Of a stretch of DNA of 64,000 bases, positions 8,244 to 18,352 are shown piece by piece. The DNA comes from Paenibacillus brevis (GTDB taxonomy: Bacteria; Bacillota; Bacilli; Paenibacillales; Paenibacillaceae): positions 186,001 through 250,000 of the forward strand of contig NZ_JAHLQJ010000002.1 in NCBI RefSeq assembly GCF_018919145.1, read 5' to 3'. The notes under the pieces are model-generated. The model was not told the origin of the DNA and ran no database searches. It worked only from the letters and a program-made list of their open reading frames with translations. The translations under genes were made by a program, and so were the position numbers. Within the stretch, counting starts at the first letter, position 1, and each line of letters opens with the position of its first letter.

Positions 8244-9422
8244 ATGTCTAAGCATATTTTAATTCTTGGCGCCGGTTACGGCGGTGTATTGAGCGCGCTT
8301 AGCGTTCGCAAATATTTGAGCAAGCAGGAAGCCAGAGTCACAGTGGTGAACCAATTTCCCACCCATCAGATTATCACCGAGCTGCATCGGCTTGCAGCAG
8401 GCAGTGTGAAGGAACGTGCGGTTGCTCTTCCGCTGGAGAAGCTGTTCAAGGGGAAGGATATCGACCTGAGAGTGGCAAAGGTAGAGAGATTCTCTGTTGA
8501 GAACAAGGAAGTTAAGCTGAGTGACGGTACACTTTTGTCCTATGATGCGCTGGTCGTTGGTTTGGGCAGTGTGACAGCCTATTTCGGAATTCCAGGACTG
8601 GAGCAATACAGCATGGTGTTGAAATCTGCGGAGGATGCGGAGCGCATTCACCGGCATGTGGAAGCCAAGCTTGCTGAATATGCCAAGTCCAAAAATCCTG
8701 CCGATGGCACGATTTTGATTGGCGGCGGCGGCTTGACGGGTGTTGAACTGGTCGGTGAAATTGCCGATAAACTGCCGGAGATGACGCAAAAGTACGGAAT
8801 CAATCCTTCGGAAATCCGCCTGTTGCTGGTTGAAGCGGGTCCTAAGATTTTGCCAGTACTTCCCGACAATCTGATCGAACGGGCTACCTCCAGTCTGGAG
8901 AGCCGGGGGGTTACCTTCTTGACTGGTTTGCCAGTCACCAATGTGGAAGGGAACACGATCGAGTTAAAGGATGGGCAGAAAATCGTGGCTAACACCTTCG
9001 TCTGGACAGGCGGCGTTCAGGGCAATCCGCTCATTAGCGAGTGCGGTCTGGAAGTGAACCGTGGCCGGGCGACGGTCAATGAGTATTTGCAGTCCACTTC
9101 GCATAGCGACGTATTTGTCGCCGGAGACAGCGCAGTTGTCTTCGCCCCGGACGGACGGCCATACCCTCCGACAGCCCAAATCGCTTGGCAAATGGGCGAG
9201 TTAATCGGCTATAACCTGTCTGCGCTTCTGAAGGGCGGACATATGGAGACCTTCCATCCGGTCAATTCAGGCACCTTGGCCAGCTTGGGCCGTAAGGATG
9301 CAGTAGCTACGGTCGGAGCTAGCAATAGCCAGCTGCGCGGCATGCCAGCCAGCCTTATGAAGGAAGCGAGCAACATCCGCTATCTGAGCCACATCAAAGC
9401 CTTGGATTCACTTGCGTATTAA
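8244..9422 (+). CDS. ndh: Type II NADH dehydrogenase (NDH-2, YjlD-like)
   Basis: Single-subunit flavoprotein that passes electrons from NADH to membrane quinone without pumping protons. 392 residues with an N-terminal FAD dinucleotide fold (ILGAGYGG, residues 7-14), a second NADH fold (GGGGLTGVELVGEI near 158) and the VFVAGDSA motif near 290. The C-terminus is amphipathic, as expected for a peripheral membrane protein. AAAGGAG precedes the ATG. It is cotranscribed with the DUF1641 gene and, with cytochrome bd, would make a short non-coupled NADH to oxygen chain. Confidence 0.88.
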   Translation: MSKHILILGAGYGGVLSALSVRKYLSKQEARVTVVNQFPTHQIITELHRLAAGSVKERAVALPLEKLFKGKDIDLRVAKVERFSVENKEVKLSDGTLLSYDALVVGLGSVTAYFGIPGLEQYSMVLKSAEDAERIHRHVEAKLAEYAKSKNPADGTILIGGGGLTGVELVGEIADKLPEMTQKYGINPSEIRLLLVEAGPKILPVLPDNLIERATSSLESRGVTFLTGLPVTNVEGNTIELKDGQKIVANTFVWTGGVQGNPLISECGLEVNRGRATVNEYLQSTSHSDVFVAGDSAVVFAPDGRPYPPTAQIAWQMGELIGYNLSALLKGGHMETFHPVNSGTLASLGRKDAVATVGASNSQLRGMPASLMKEASNIRYLSHIKALDSLAY

Positions 9423-9438
9423 TTGAATTAGCTTAAAA

Positions 9439-9498
9439 AAAGCAGCCCCTGCCGAAACCCGCTTTTTGATGCGGGCCTCCCGGCAGGGGCTGCTTTAC
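9439..9498. terminator. Bidirectional terminator between ndh and gdhA
   Basis: 16-bp perfect arms AAAGCAGCCCCTGCCG (9439-9454) and its complement (9481-9496), with an inner CCCGC/GCGGG hairpin. A-run on the left and T-rich right flank serve both convergent genes. Confidence 0.85.
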
Positions 9499-9506
9499 TT
9501 TAACAT

Positions 9507-9584
9507 AAGTTGAACAAAAGCAGAGCATAGGTAAAGGGCATAAGTTCATACGTTGCCCTGCACGAATGATTATTTGGTCAACTT
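9507..9584. repeat. Nested palindrome repeat, shortest copy
   Basis: Outer arms AAGTTGAAC (9507) and GTCAACTT (9577-9584) enclose GGGCATAAG (9536) and CGTTGCCC (9551-9558). These are the same outer and inner arms as in the longer copies at 21359, 34678, 35130, 46765 and 47655, without the central part. Confidence 0.6.
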
Positions 9585-9591
9585 TACAATT

Positions 9592-11126
<1,535 letters not shown>

Positions 11127-11152
11127 CTTTACAGAGGATGTAAGGTTATTCC

Positions 11153-11203
11153 AAAATAAAAAACCGGATGACGTCGGGGGAAAGTCTCCGACATCATCCG
11201 GTT
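11153..11203 (-). terminator. Terminator after the nitroreductase gene
   Basis: Arms 11162-11177 and 11188-11203 (AACCGGATGAYGTCGG) pair with one mismatch; on the minus strand they run into TTTTTTATTTT. Confidence 0.75.
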
Positions 11204-11230
11204 GCTGCTCGATGATGAGCAATATGCGTA

Positions 11231-11875
11231 TTACAAGGTATTCCAGTTCACAATTTGCTCCAGCGGCAAGCGTACTGTAGGATGGGCTGGCTTGGCTGCT
11301 TTGCCTACAGCTATCAGCAGAATAGGCCTCAAGGTGTCAGGGAGCTGGAATTCCTGCGAGAATTTCTCGGGGTTGAACCCTCCCATAGGCACCGTATCAT
11401 AGCCTTTGGATTTTGCAATGAGCATGAACTGCATGCTAATCAGACCGGCATCAAAAGTATTGATGTTATGCAGGCGTTCGGCTGGCAAAGAACCATACGT
11501 ATTCTCGAGACGATCTACAAAAGCCGCCTTGGTAGCCTCATCCATATATCCTCCTGCTACAGCCTTGGAATAAATGGCATCTGCCTTCTCAAAGGATTTC
11601 AAATCTCCAAGCACGGCAACAATTGCGGAGGCATCTATAACCTGCTGCTGATTGTTGGCGATCGGGAGCAGCTTCTCTTTTAATTGAGGGTCGTCGATGA
11701 CGAGGAAGCGCCATGGCTGCAGATTCGACGAGGAAGGAGCCAAGGTGGAAAGCTCGAGCATATCGTTCAGCTCTTCTCTCGGAATGGAGACAGATTTATC
11801 ATAATGACGTACAGAATGCCGCTCGCGAAGCAGCGTATAGAAATCATTCAAATTGATGTTAGTTTGAGTTGACAT
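11231..11875 (-). CDS. Nitroreductase family FMN oxidoreductase
   Basis: 214-residue NAD(P)H-dependent flavoprotein of the nitroreductase fold, resembling YdgI/MhqN/YodC of Bacillus; such enzymes reduce nitro compounds or quinones, and the natural substrate cannot be told. FMN-binding marks are RHSVRHYDKS (residues 19-28) and APSSSNLQPWRF (46-57), with the C-terminal GxGKAAKPAHP-type segment. AGGAGG stands before the ATG. Monocistronic with its own terminator. Confidence 0.87.
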   Translation of the reverse strand: MSTQTNINLNDFYTLLRERHSVRHYDKSVSIPREELNDMLELSTLAPSSSNLQPWRFLVIDDPQLKEKLLPIANNQQQVIDASAIVAVLGDLKSFEKADAIYSKAVAGGYMDEATKAAFVDRLENTYGSLPAERLHNINTFDAGLISMQFMLIAKSKGYDTVPMGGFNPEKFSQEFQLPDTLRPILLIAVGKAAKPAHPTVRLPLEQIVNWNTL

Positions 11876-12035
11876 TGGGGCAAACCTCCTGAGAACATGA
11901 AATGAGAAACATCGATAGTATATAATTTAACTGTAACTTTATCAACTACAGTTAATTCCTGACTTGAGATTCCTGGGAAGAGAGGATAGGCTAGAGATAT
12001 TAGCACGCTTATTATAACCTGAGGGAGATGAATTC

Positions 12036-13021
12036 ATGGAGCTGCAGATTGGAATTGTAGGTACAGGATGGTTTAGCAAGGTTCATGGTGATATATTGGC
12101 AGCGATGGATGGGGTGACGGTAGCTGCAGTATGCGGGACAAGCCTGCCCAAAGCGGAGTCGCTTGCTTCCAGATATGAGGGCTCGAAGGGTTATGATAAT
12201 TTGGCGGATATGCTGGATAGCGTCAAGCTGGATGCGGTATATCTGTGTATTCCTCCTCATGCGCACGGGACAATTGAGGCCGAGTTGATTGACCGCGGCA
12301 TCCCGTTTCTCGTAGAGAAGCCGCTCGGGGCGGAACTGGATACCCTCTCGATATTTATTCCAGACTTCAAGCAAGCTCCCAGCCGCTGATTCACTCTGTA
12401 GGGTATCATCTCCGTTATAAGGCACTGACGATTAAGCTTAAGGAAATCCTTGAAGGAAAGACGGTTGGCATGGCTCTTGGTTGCTGGATGGGCGATATGC
12501 CGCAAGTAGCCTGGTGGAGAGAGCAGAGCGGCTCGGGCGGTCAGTTCATCGAGCAGACGACCCACATTGTGGACTTGCTCAGATATACTGCCGGAGAAGT
12601 TGAGGAGGTATACGCCTCTTATGCGAACCGGGTGGTACATGAGCAGTATGAAGGAGTCAGTGTGGCGGATGTAGGTACGGTTACGTTGAAGCTGAAGGGC
12701 GGGGCCGTGGCGAATATCTCCAATACCTGTGTTTTGCCTGCGGGCGTTGGAGAGGTGGGGCTCAGCCTCTATACCGATCAGGGAATCCTGTCATGGAGCC
12801 CGGATGTTCTGGAGGTGTCACTGTCCGGAGAGAAGAGCAGTTTCCGAATTGAGGACAATCCATACAGAACAGAAAGTGAAGCCTTCATACATGCGCTGCG
12901 TACAGGCGATACTTCAGGGATTCGCTCCGACTATGGCGACGCACTGAAGACACAGTGGGTAACCTGTGCGGCCTTGGAGTCGGCCAGAACCGGAAAGCCG
13001 GTGCAAATCAACAACCTCTAA
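12036..13021 (+). pseudogene. Gfo/Idh/MocA family oxidoreductase, frameshifted
   Basis: Two reading frames together make one NAD(P)-dependent sugar-type dehydrogenase. The first part (12036 to about 12344) has the Rossmann start GIVGTGWFSKVH and the catalytic EKPLG motif; the rest (from about 12347, frame +2 relative) reads LIHSVGYHLRYKA, GGQFIEQTTHIVDLLRY and a normal C-terminus (AALESARTGKPVQI). The shift falls in ACCCTCTCGAT at 12342-12352 and corresponds to one base lost or two gained in a CT run. The joined protein would be near 328 residues, normal for the family. Either a recent inactivation or a sequencing error; the intact flanks favour a very recent event. Confidence 0.8.
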
Positions 13022-13067
13022 GTACGTGTTCATAAGGTGCTGCCTCTATAATATCTGCAATAAAACT

Positions 13068-13110
13068 GAAGGTGTCCTGAAGTCATCATAAATGACCAGG
13101 ACACCTTCTT
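13068..13110. terminator. Bidirectional terminator
   Basis: Arms GAAGGTGTCCTG (13068-13079) and CAGGACACCTTC (13097-13108) are fully complementary. It lies between the broken oxidoreductase gene and the convergent SGNH gene. Confidence 0.7.
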
Positions 13111-13118
13111 CTGTATAT

Positions 13119-14531
13119 TTACCACTGGATATCATAATTGACAAAGTAGGTGTCTTCACTTTCGGTAACCGCGATATTCCCGCCCAGCAGCTTCACGATC
13201 TGCATCAATGGGCCGGCAAGACGGCCTTGTACGATAACAGCAGGAGCATCAAGGTTGACTGCTTCGCCGTTCAGGGTAGCGATTGGACTGTCAGCGGTCA
13301 GAATGAGTGTGTTGCTGCCCCGCTGAAGCGTTGCCTGCTTGGTGTCGTTGTCATAAGCGAATGCCGTGTCCGTGCCTTCTGCGAAGTCCTTGACAGCAAC
13401 CCGTACCTGATCCTTCGAGGTTGTAGGAATCTGGACAAAGGAAGCTTCCTGGCCTTCTACCGTAAGTGTAAGTGAGAATATCGGACCATTCTCATTGATC
13501 ACAAGCGTCTCGGCCTGGTGCTCCAGCTTGCTGGCCAGCTCATCCACATTTTCAGCCGTAATCCGATGGGTTCCGGCAGCAATTTGTTCAACGATCCATT
13601 GGTTGATGGCACCGGTATGGTGGGATAGGTCCTTGAAGTTTTCCAAATGATAAGTCACACTCTCATCACTCTGAAAATCAAAGAGCGTCACATTTTCCAT
13701 AGACCCTAACTTCTCCAGCATATACTTCTTTATTTCCAATTGATTATAGAAGCGCTGCGGGTTGAGTTTGTACCACACCTGCTGGCGAATTACCGAATAA
13801 GGCGGATAATAAATCTTGAATTCAACCTCAGGGTGCGCCTTGATCAGACTGAGAACATTTTCGTCAAAACGCTGCTTAGCCAGTTCATAATCCGGCTCGC
13901 TCTCACCGGAGGTCTGCTCATAGTTCCAAGCTTCTATCCACTTGGCAAGCACCTTCTTAGATCCGTAAGTGGCATAGGAATCCCAGTTATTGAGCCGGTC
14001 AAGGTTCCGGTACTGGGGGTACTTGTCCTTCGGCAGCAGAAGGGCGCCGAAAGCATGCTTGATATTGGATATATTAAAAATATACTTATAGTCGTTAAAT
14101 ACATTGTCATCATACAGATAGAACGGGAAGCTCTCGGCATCCCGGACATTATTATCCCGGACGGTGAAATAGTCAAATCCCCATAGCACTGTCTTGACTT
14201 GGCCGGTACCAAAGGCAAGTTCTGCAATCATCCGCTGCTCGATGGAGGTAGAGCCTTCGATGGATAATTTCAGCACTTTTCCGCCAAGCGCTTCCTCTAC
14301 CTTGGAGGGAATGAAGTTTTCCGTCATGGAGCTGCCGAGGATGATGGTGTCGTATTCATAGTTCTTGGCCAGTCCGGGATTCTGATAACGCTGCTCCCCT
14401 GAATATAGCGGCTCATACGCTGCTTTGTGATAGAACTGAAGCGGATCGACAGTGATCATGAAGCCGCCCACTGCACCTGCAAAGACCAGAACGAAGGCCA
14501 GGAATGAGAGGATAAACCGAATGTTCTTCAA
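13119..14531 (-). CDS. SGNH-like protein, MBOAT partner, with stalk-type C-terminal domain
   Basis: 470-residue membrane-anchored extracytoplasmic protein. One N-terminal helix (about residues 5-26) is followed by an SGNH/DltD/AlgJ-like domain: TIILGSSMTENF has the nucleophile Ser and FKDLSHHTG the likely catalytic Asp-x-x-His. The last 120 residues (SLTLTVEGQEASF... LNGEAVNLDAPAVIVQGRLAGPL) look like the copper amine oxidase N-terminal stalk domain common in Paenibacillus surface proteins. It is encoded 18 bases downstream of an MBOAT acyltransferase; such pairs transfer acyl groups, usually acetyl, to exported polysaccharides. The acceptor here is unknown. Confidence 0.8.
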   Translation of the reverse strand: MKNIRFILSFLAFVLVFAGAVGGFMITVDPLQFYHKAAYEPLYSGEQRYQNPGLAKNYEYDTIILGSSMTENFIPSKVEEALGGKVLKLSIEGSTSIEQRMIAELAFGTGQVKTVLWGFDYFTVRDNNVRDAESFPFYLYDDNVFNDYKYIFNISNIKHAFGALLLPKDKYPQYRNLDRLNNWDSYATYGSKKVLAKWIEAWNYEQTSGESEPDYELAKQRFDENVLSLIKAHPEVEFKIYYPPYSVIRQQVWYKLNPQRFYNQLEIKKYMLEKLGSMENVTLFDFQSDESVTYHLENFKDLSHHTGAINQWIVEQIAAGTHRITAENVDELASKLEHQAETLVINENGPIFSLTLTVEGQEASFVQIPTTSKDQVRVAVKDFAEGTDTAFAYDNDTKQATLQRGSNTLILTADSPIATLNGEAVNLDAPAVIVQGRLAGPLMQIVKLLGGNIAVTESEDTYFVNYDIQW

Positions 14532-14549
14532 GAAGATAATCTCCTTTTC

Positions 14550-15938
14550 CTAGAAGGTAAAGTATAAAAACTCGCTGACTTGGTTGAAGTACAGCACGGA
14601 GAATACGAACAAGAATGCGATATATACAGCGTGCTTCCAGGTAGGCTTGAACTTGCGTGCCATTTGCATGGAGTTGCGTGCGAACACCGCTACAAGGAAG
14701 GCTGCCGCGATCAGCAGAACGTTACCTGCCAGATCCAGCGACAGGGTCAGACCGAGATCCCGGAAATTCACCATGCCTTTGAGAACCTTGATGGCATCGT
14801 CAAAGGTTAGAGCGCGGAAGAACACCCAAGTAAAATTGATGAACATGAAGGTGATGAACCAGCCGCCCCAGCGAGGAATCTTTATGCCGGTTTTTTGCCA
14901 CAAGCGCTGAATGACCTGGGCCGCCCCGTGAAGAAGCCCCCACAGGATGAATGTCCATCCGGCGCCATGCCAAATGCCGCCGATGACAAAGGTGGCAACC
15001 AGGTTAAAGTAGGTCCGGAAGATCCCCTTGCGGTTACCGCCCATCGGAATATAAATGTAGTCCTTCAGGAACCGGCTGAGCGTCATGTGCCAGCGTGCCC
15101 AGAAATCCTTGATGCTGACAGCCTTGTAAGGCGAATTAAAGTTAATCGGCAGCTTGATATTAAAGAGCAGGGCAATCCCGATCGCCATATCCGAATAGCC
15201 GCTAAAGTCGAAGTAGAGCTGGAGCGTATAAGACAGCGAAGTGACCCAGCCGCCAATGAAGGTCAGGTAATTGGCAGTATCGAAGCCTTGTGTCGCAATC
15301 GGCGCAAGTGTATCGGCAATGACAACCTTTTTGAACAGACCGATACAGAAGATGAACAAGCCCCGCGCTACATTGCCCGGAAGGATTCTTTTTCCGCGCT
15401 TGCGGTCGAATTGCGGCATCATCTCCCGGTGATGAAGAATCGGTCCGGCAATTAAATGCGGATAGAAGGTAACGAACAGAACATAATTAACGACGTCATA
15501 TTCCTTTGCTTTCCCCCGGTAAGCATCGACCAGATAAGCAATCTGGGTAAAGGTAAAGAAGCTGATCCCGAGCGGAAGCGCCAGATGCAGCAGACTAATA
15601 TGGGCGTCCGTTAATGCATTAACGTTCGTGATGAGGAAGTCTGCATATTTGTAATATCCCAGCAGCAGCAGGTCCCCGACAATTGCAAGAGTTAGAAGAA
15701 GCTTGCGTGACCCCTGTTTCTTGGCGTGGCTGATGCTTCTTCCCATAATATAGTTAAACGCGATCGAGCCGAGCATGAGCGGCAGCGATTTAATGCTCCA
15801 CCAAGAGTAGAAGAATAGGGAGGCCAAAGCAAGCCATAGTTTGCCGAATAAGGGCGGGCAAAAGCGGTTGAGCAGAAAATAGACAATAAAGGTAACGGGC
15901 CAGAAGGCAAATATGAATTCATACGAGTTAAACAGCAC
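14550..15938 (-). CDS. MBOAT family O-acyltransferase (AlgI-like)
   Basis: 462-residue polytopic membrane protein that would move acyl groups across the membrane for acetylation of an extracellular polymer. Family marks are the SIKDFWARWHMTLSRFLKDY block and the GGIWHGAGWTF motif containing the catalytic-site His. The GTG at 15938 (VLFNSYEFIFAFWPV) is chosen because AAAGGGG lies 10 bases before it and AlgI proteins begin MVFxS-like; the ATG at 15959 precedes that site. Operon with the SGNH gene; a promoter with 17-base spacing lies just upstream. Confidence 0.88.
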   Translation of the reverse strand: MLFNSYEFIFAFWPVTFIVYFLLNRFCPPLFGKLWLALASLFFYSWWSIKSLPLMLGSIAFNYIMGRSISHAKKQGSRKLLLTLAIVGDLLLLGYYKYADFLITNVNALTDAHISLLHLALPLGISFFTFTQIAYLVDAYRGKAKEYDVVNYVLFVTFYPHLIAGPILHHREMMPQFDRKRGKRILPGNVARGLFIFCIGLFKKVVIADTLAPIATQGFDTANYLTFIGGWVTSLSYTLQLYFDFSGYSDMAIGIALLFNIKLPINFNSPYKAVSIKDFWARWHMTLSRFLKDYIYIPMGGNRKGIFRTYFNLVATFVIGGIWHGAGWTFILWGLLHGAAQVIQRLWQKTGIKIPRWGGWFITFMFINFTWVFFRALTFDDAIKVLKGMVNFRDLGLTLSLDLAGNVLLIAAAFLVAVFARNSMQMARKFKPTWKHAVYIAFLFVFSVLYFNQVSEFLYFTF

Positions 15939-15986
15939 GTCCTGTGTACCCCTTTGCAAGATAGAAGTTTTTAACCAAATACTAAA

Positions 15987-16015
15987 ATCATACAGTAATT
16001 CGGCCTATTCCACAA
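15987..16015 (-). promoter_or_regulatory. Promoter of the MBOAT-SGNH operon
   Basis: Minus strand: TTGTGG (16015-16010), 17-base spacer, TATGAT (15992-15987). Confidence 0.6.
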
Positions 16016-16043
16016 TGTCGAAACATCTACGGTTACAGGAAAT

Positions 16044-16076
16044 AACCAAAAAGGAAGCCTGCCGTCAGGCAGGCCA
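16044..16076 (-). terminator. Terminator after lrgB
   Basis: GCCTGCC (16057-16063) and GGCAGGC (16068-16074) form a tight hairpin; on the minus strand it is followed by TTCCTTTTT. Confidence 0.65.
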
Positions 16077-16133
16077 AGAGAGAAAGCAATATATAAAAAT
16101 TAGGAGGAAACACAAGTCTGGGGTTCATGCTCA

Positions 16134-16817
16134 TCAATGGAAAAATAATAATATGATGACTGGAGCGGCTACCAGGGTAAACAAGCCTGCTACAATCATG
16201 GAAATACTGGAGATGGTGCCCGTTAAGGAACTGAACTCGAAGGCTTTGGAGGTGCCTGTGCCGTGGGCGCTTGTTCCAAACAAGACACCCCGGGCAATTT
16301 CGCCCTCAATTCGAAACAGCTTCGCAACGAGCGGGCCAAGCGTGACTCCGAGCAGTCCGGTCATAATGACGAAGACGGCAGTAATATTCGGCACGCCGCC
16401 GATCATCTCGGAGATGTTCATGGCAATAGGTGTGGTAACTGAGCGAGGAATCAGACTCGTAATCAGTTCACTATCCAGATGCATCCACTTGGCCAGGATG
16501 GCCGAGGAGAGCATCGCAACGACCGAACCGCTTAATACGCTGGCCAGGATCTCGACCATATGTTTTTTCAGCACATCAAAATATTTATACAACGGGACCG
16601 CGAACGCAATGGTCGCTGGCTGCAGCAGGAAGCTCAGCCATTTGCCCCCGGAATGGTAGGTCTCATAAGGAATCTGGGTCCAGATCAATCCAATCACAAG
16701 GGTAAGCGGCGTGATCAGGAGCGGAGACAGATAGACCCTTGGATGAATCCGGTACAGATGCTTGGAGAGCACATAGACGACAAGAGTTATGGCAAGACAG
16801 ATCAGTCCAGGGAACAT
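16134..16817 (-). CDS. lrgB: LrgB/CidB family membrane protein
   Basis: 227-residue polytopic membrane protein of the LrgB family, linked in staphylococci and bacilli to holin-like control of murein hydrolases and to export of pyruvate or related overflow metabolites. Family signatures are PRSVTTPIAM in the middle and LFGTSAHGTGTSKAFE near residue 190. The start overlaps the lrgA-type gene end by 16 bases. A divergent LysR gene lies upstream of the pair, the arrangement seen for cidAB-cidR. Confidence 0.9.
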   Translation of the reverse strand: MFPGLICLAITLVVYVLSKHLYRIHPRVYLSPLLITPLTLVIGLIWTQIPYETYHSGGKWLSFLLQPATIAFAVPLYKYFDVLKKHMVEILASVLSGSVVAMLSSAILAKWMHLDSELITSLIPRSVTTPIAMNISEMIGGVPNITAVFVIMTGLLGVTLGPLVAKLFRIEGEIARGVLFGTSAHGTGTSKAFEFSSLTGTISSISMIVAGLFTLVAAPVIILLFFH

Positions 16818-17194
16818 GTTGTCTTCTGCTCCTTTCTTCTGCTGATTCGCGTGGCGATCAGTCCGGAGCTGACCATGACAATCACGGTGCTCGAGAGGAC
16901 AACGATCAGAATCCGGACGCCGTCACTCTTGAGCATCGGAATATATTCCATAATTCCGACTGCGGCCGGAATGAAGAACAGTAGCAGTTCGGCAAGCAAC
17001 CAGCTTGCTCCGGCCTCGACCCAGTCGAGCTTAACAATATTCAGCTTAAGCAGAAGAAATAATACAATGATGCCGAGTATCGTGCCGGGAATCGGAAGGT
17101 GAAGCCATCGGGCCAGCGCATTCATCGCCAGAGTGAACAGAATGAGGACAATAACTTGCAGCACGATTTTTGCAGCGATGCGAATGACATTCAT
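16802..17194 (-). CDS. cidA: CidA/LrgA family holin-like protein
   Basis: 130-residue protein with four predicted membrane helices and the family block LHLPIPGTILGIIVLFLLL, then LLFFIPAAVGIMEY. Partner of the LrgB protein next to it. The ATG at 17194 (MNVIRIAAKIV) has AGGAAGGGA upstream; reading from 17254 adds 20 charged residues not typical of the family. LrgA and CidA cannot be separated by sequence alone here; the divergent LysR gene favours the cid type. Confidence 0.85.
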   Translation of the reverse strand: MNVIRIAAKIVLQVIVLILFTLAMNALARWLHLPIPGTILGIIVLFLLLKLNIVKLDWVEAGASWLLAELLLFFIPAAVGIMEYIPMLKSDGVRILIVVLSSTVIVMVSSGLIATRISRRKEQKTTCSLD

Positions 17195-17272
17195 CTTGGC
17201 CGATCCCTTCCTGCTAGCATTTGATAATGGAAATTTTACAGTATTAATTTTCATGAGTAAAATGAATAAAAC

Positions 17273-17287
17273 GAATGATAATCATTC
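17273..17287. promoter_or_regulatory. Palindrome between cidA and its LysR gene
   Basis: GAATGATAATCATTC is a perfect 7-1-7 palindrome. It contains AATGATAATCATT, the central 13 bases of the 19-bp Fur box. It may instead be the operator of the divergent LysR regulator. Confidence 0.5.
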
Positions 17288-17323
17288 CATTTGTCTATAC
17301 ATATTAAATTGTGGAGGAACGGT

Positions 17324-18229
17324 ATGGATATTAAGCAAATGCAGTACCTCATTGAGGTTGCCAGGCATAGAAGCTTCACGCGGGCCGCAGAAGCGCTGTA
17401 TATTACTCAGCCGACCATTAGCAAGACGGTGAAAGGACTGGAGGATGAGCTTGGGGTGGTGCTGTTTGAGCGGATCGGCAAAAAAATTGTACTGACCGAT
17501 GCGGGTCAGCTTATTGTCTCCAAGGCGCAGCAAATTGTGACTGAATATCACAATATGGCCGCGGAGCTGGATGATCTCAGAAATATGAAGCGAGGGCATT
17601 TGCGGATCGGCTTGCCTCCCATGGTGGGAGCCAGCTTCTTCCCAAACGTGATTGGCAAATTCCATGAGCGCTATCCGAAGATTACGATTCAGCTATTTGA
17701 GGATGGGGCCAAAAAGGTGGAATCCAATGTCGTGGAGGGCGTGCTGGATGCGGGCGTTGCGGTGCTGCCCACCCTGCAGGAGGGCTTGGCCAGCTTTCCA
17801 TTCGTGGAAGAAAGACTTCATCTCGTGCTTCCGCCTGAACACCATTTATCCGGCCGGGATCAGGTTCATCTGAAGGAGCTGGCAGAGGATGACTTTGTCC
17901 TATTCAGGAAGGACTTTACCCTGCACGACCGGATTATTGCAACCTGCGCACAGATAGGGTTCCAGCCTCGCATCGTCTATGAAAGCTCGCAATGGGATTT
18001 GATTAGCGAGATGGTTGCAGTAGGACTTGGAATTACGCTGCTGCCGGAGACGATCTGCCGGGAAATTGACGATGAGCGGGTTCGGATCGTTCCCCTGAAT
18101 CCCGTAATTCCCTGGAAATTGGGTATAGTATGGAGGGAAGATCGTTATTTGTCATTTGCCACAAGAGAGTGGATTCAGTTTGCCAGAGAGATGCTTGTCA
18201 CTTCAATCGATTACAGGGGAGAAGCTTAA
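17324..18229 (+). CDS. LysR family regulator, CidR-like
   Basis: 301 residues: winged helix in the first 60 (MDIKQMQYLIEVARHRSFTRAAEALYITQPTIS region) and a substrate-binding-like effector domain from about residue 90 (RIGLPPMVGASFFP). It is divergent from cidA-lrgB, and the CidR family activates those genes in response to acetate or pyruvate metabolism. GGAGG precedes the ATG at 17324; the TTG/ATG reading from 17291 runs through that site. Confidence 0.82.
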   Translation: MDIKQMQYLIEVARHRSFTRAAEALYITQPTISKTVKGLEDELGVVLFERIGKKIVLTDAGQLIVSKAQQIVTEYHNMAAELDDLRNMKRGHLRIGLPPMVGASFFPNVIGKFHERYPKITIQLFEDGAKKVESNVVEGVLDAGVAVLPTLQEGLASFPFVEERLHLVLPPEHHLSGRDQVHLKELAEDDFVLFRKDFTLHDRIIATCAQIGFQPRIVYESSQWDLISEMVAVGLGITLLPETICREIDDERVRIVPLNPVIPWKLGIVWREDRYLSFATREWIQFAREMLVTSIDYRGEA

Positions 18230-18352
18230 CAGCATAAATCCGCTAAATGTTCATATTTATCCCATCTTGGACCTATGCACTCCCCTTTTGATTTATTATA
18301 ATTACGACTTGTGAAAGAAAATACAATGAAAGAATTAGGGGATAAACTCAAA

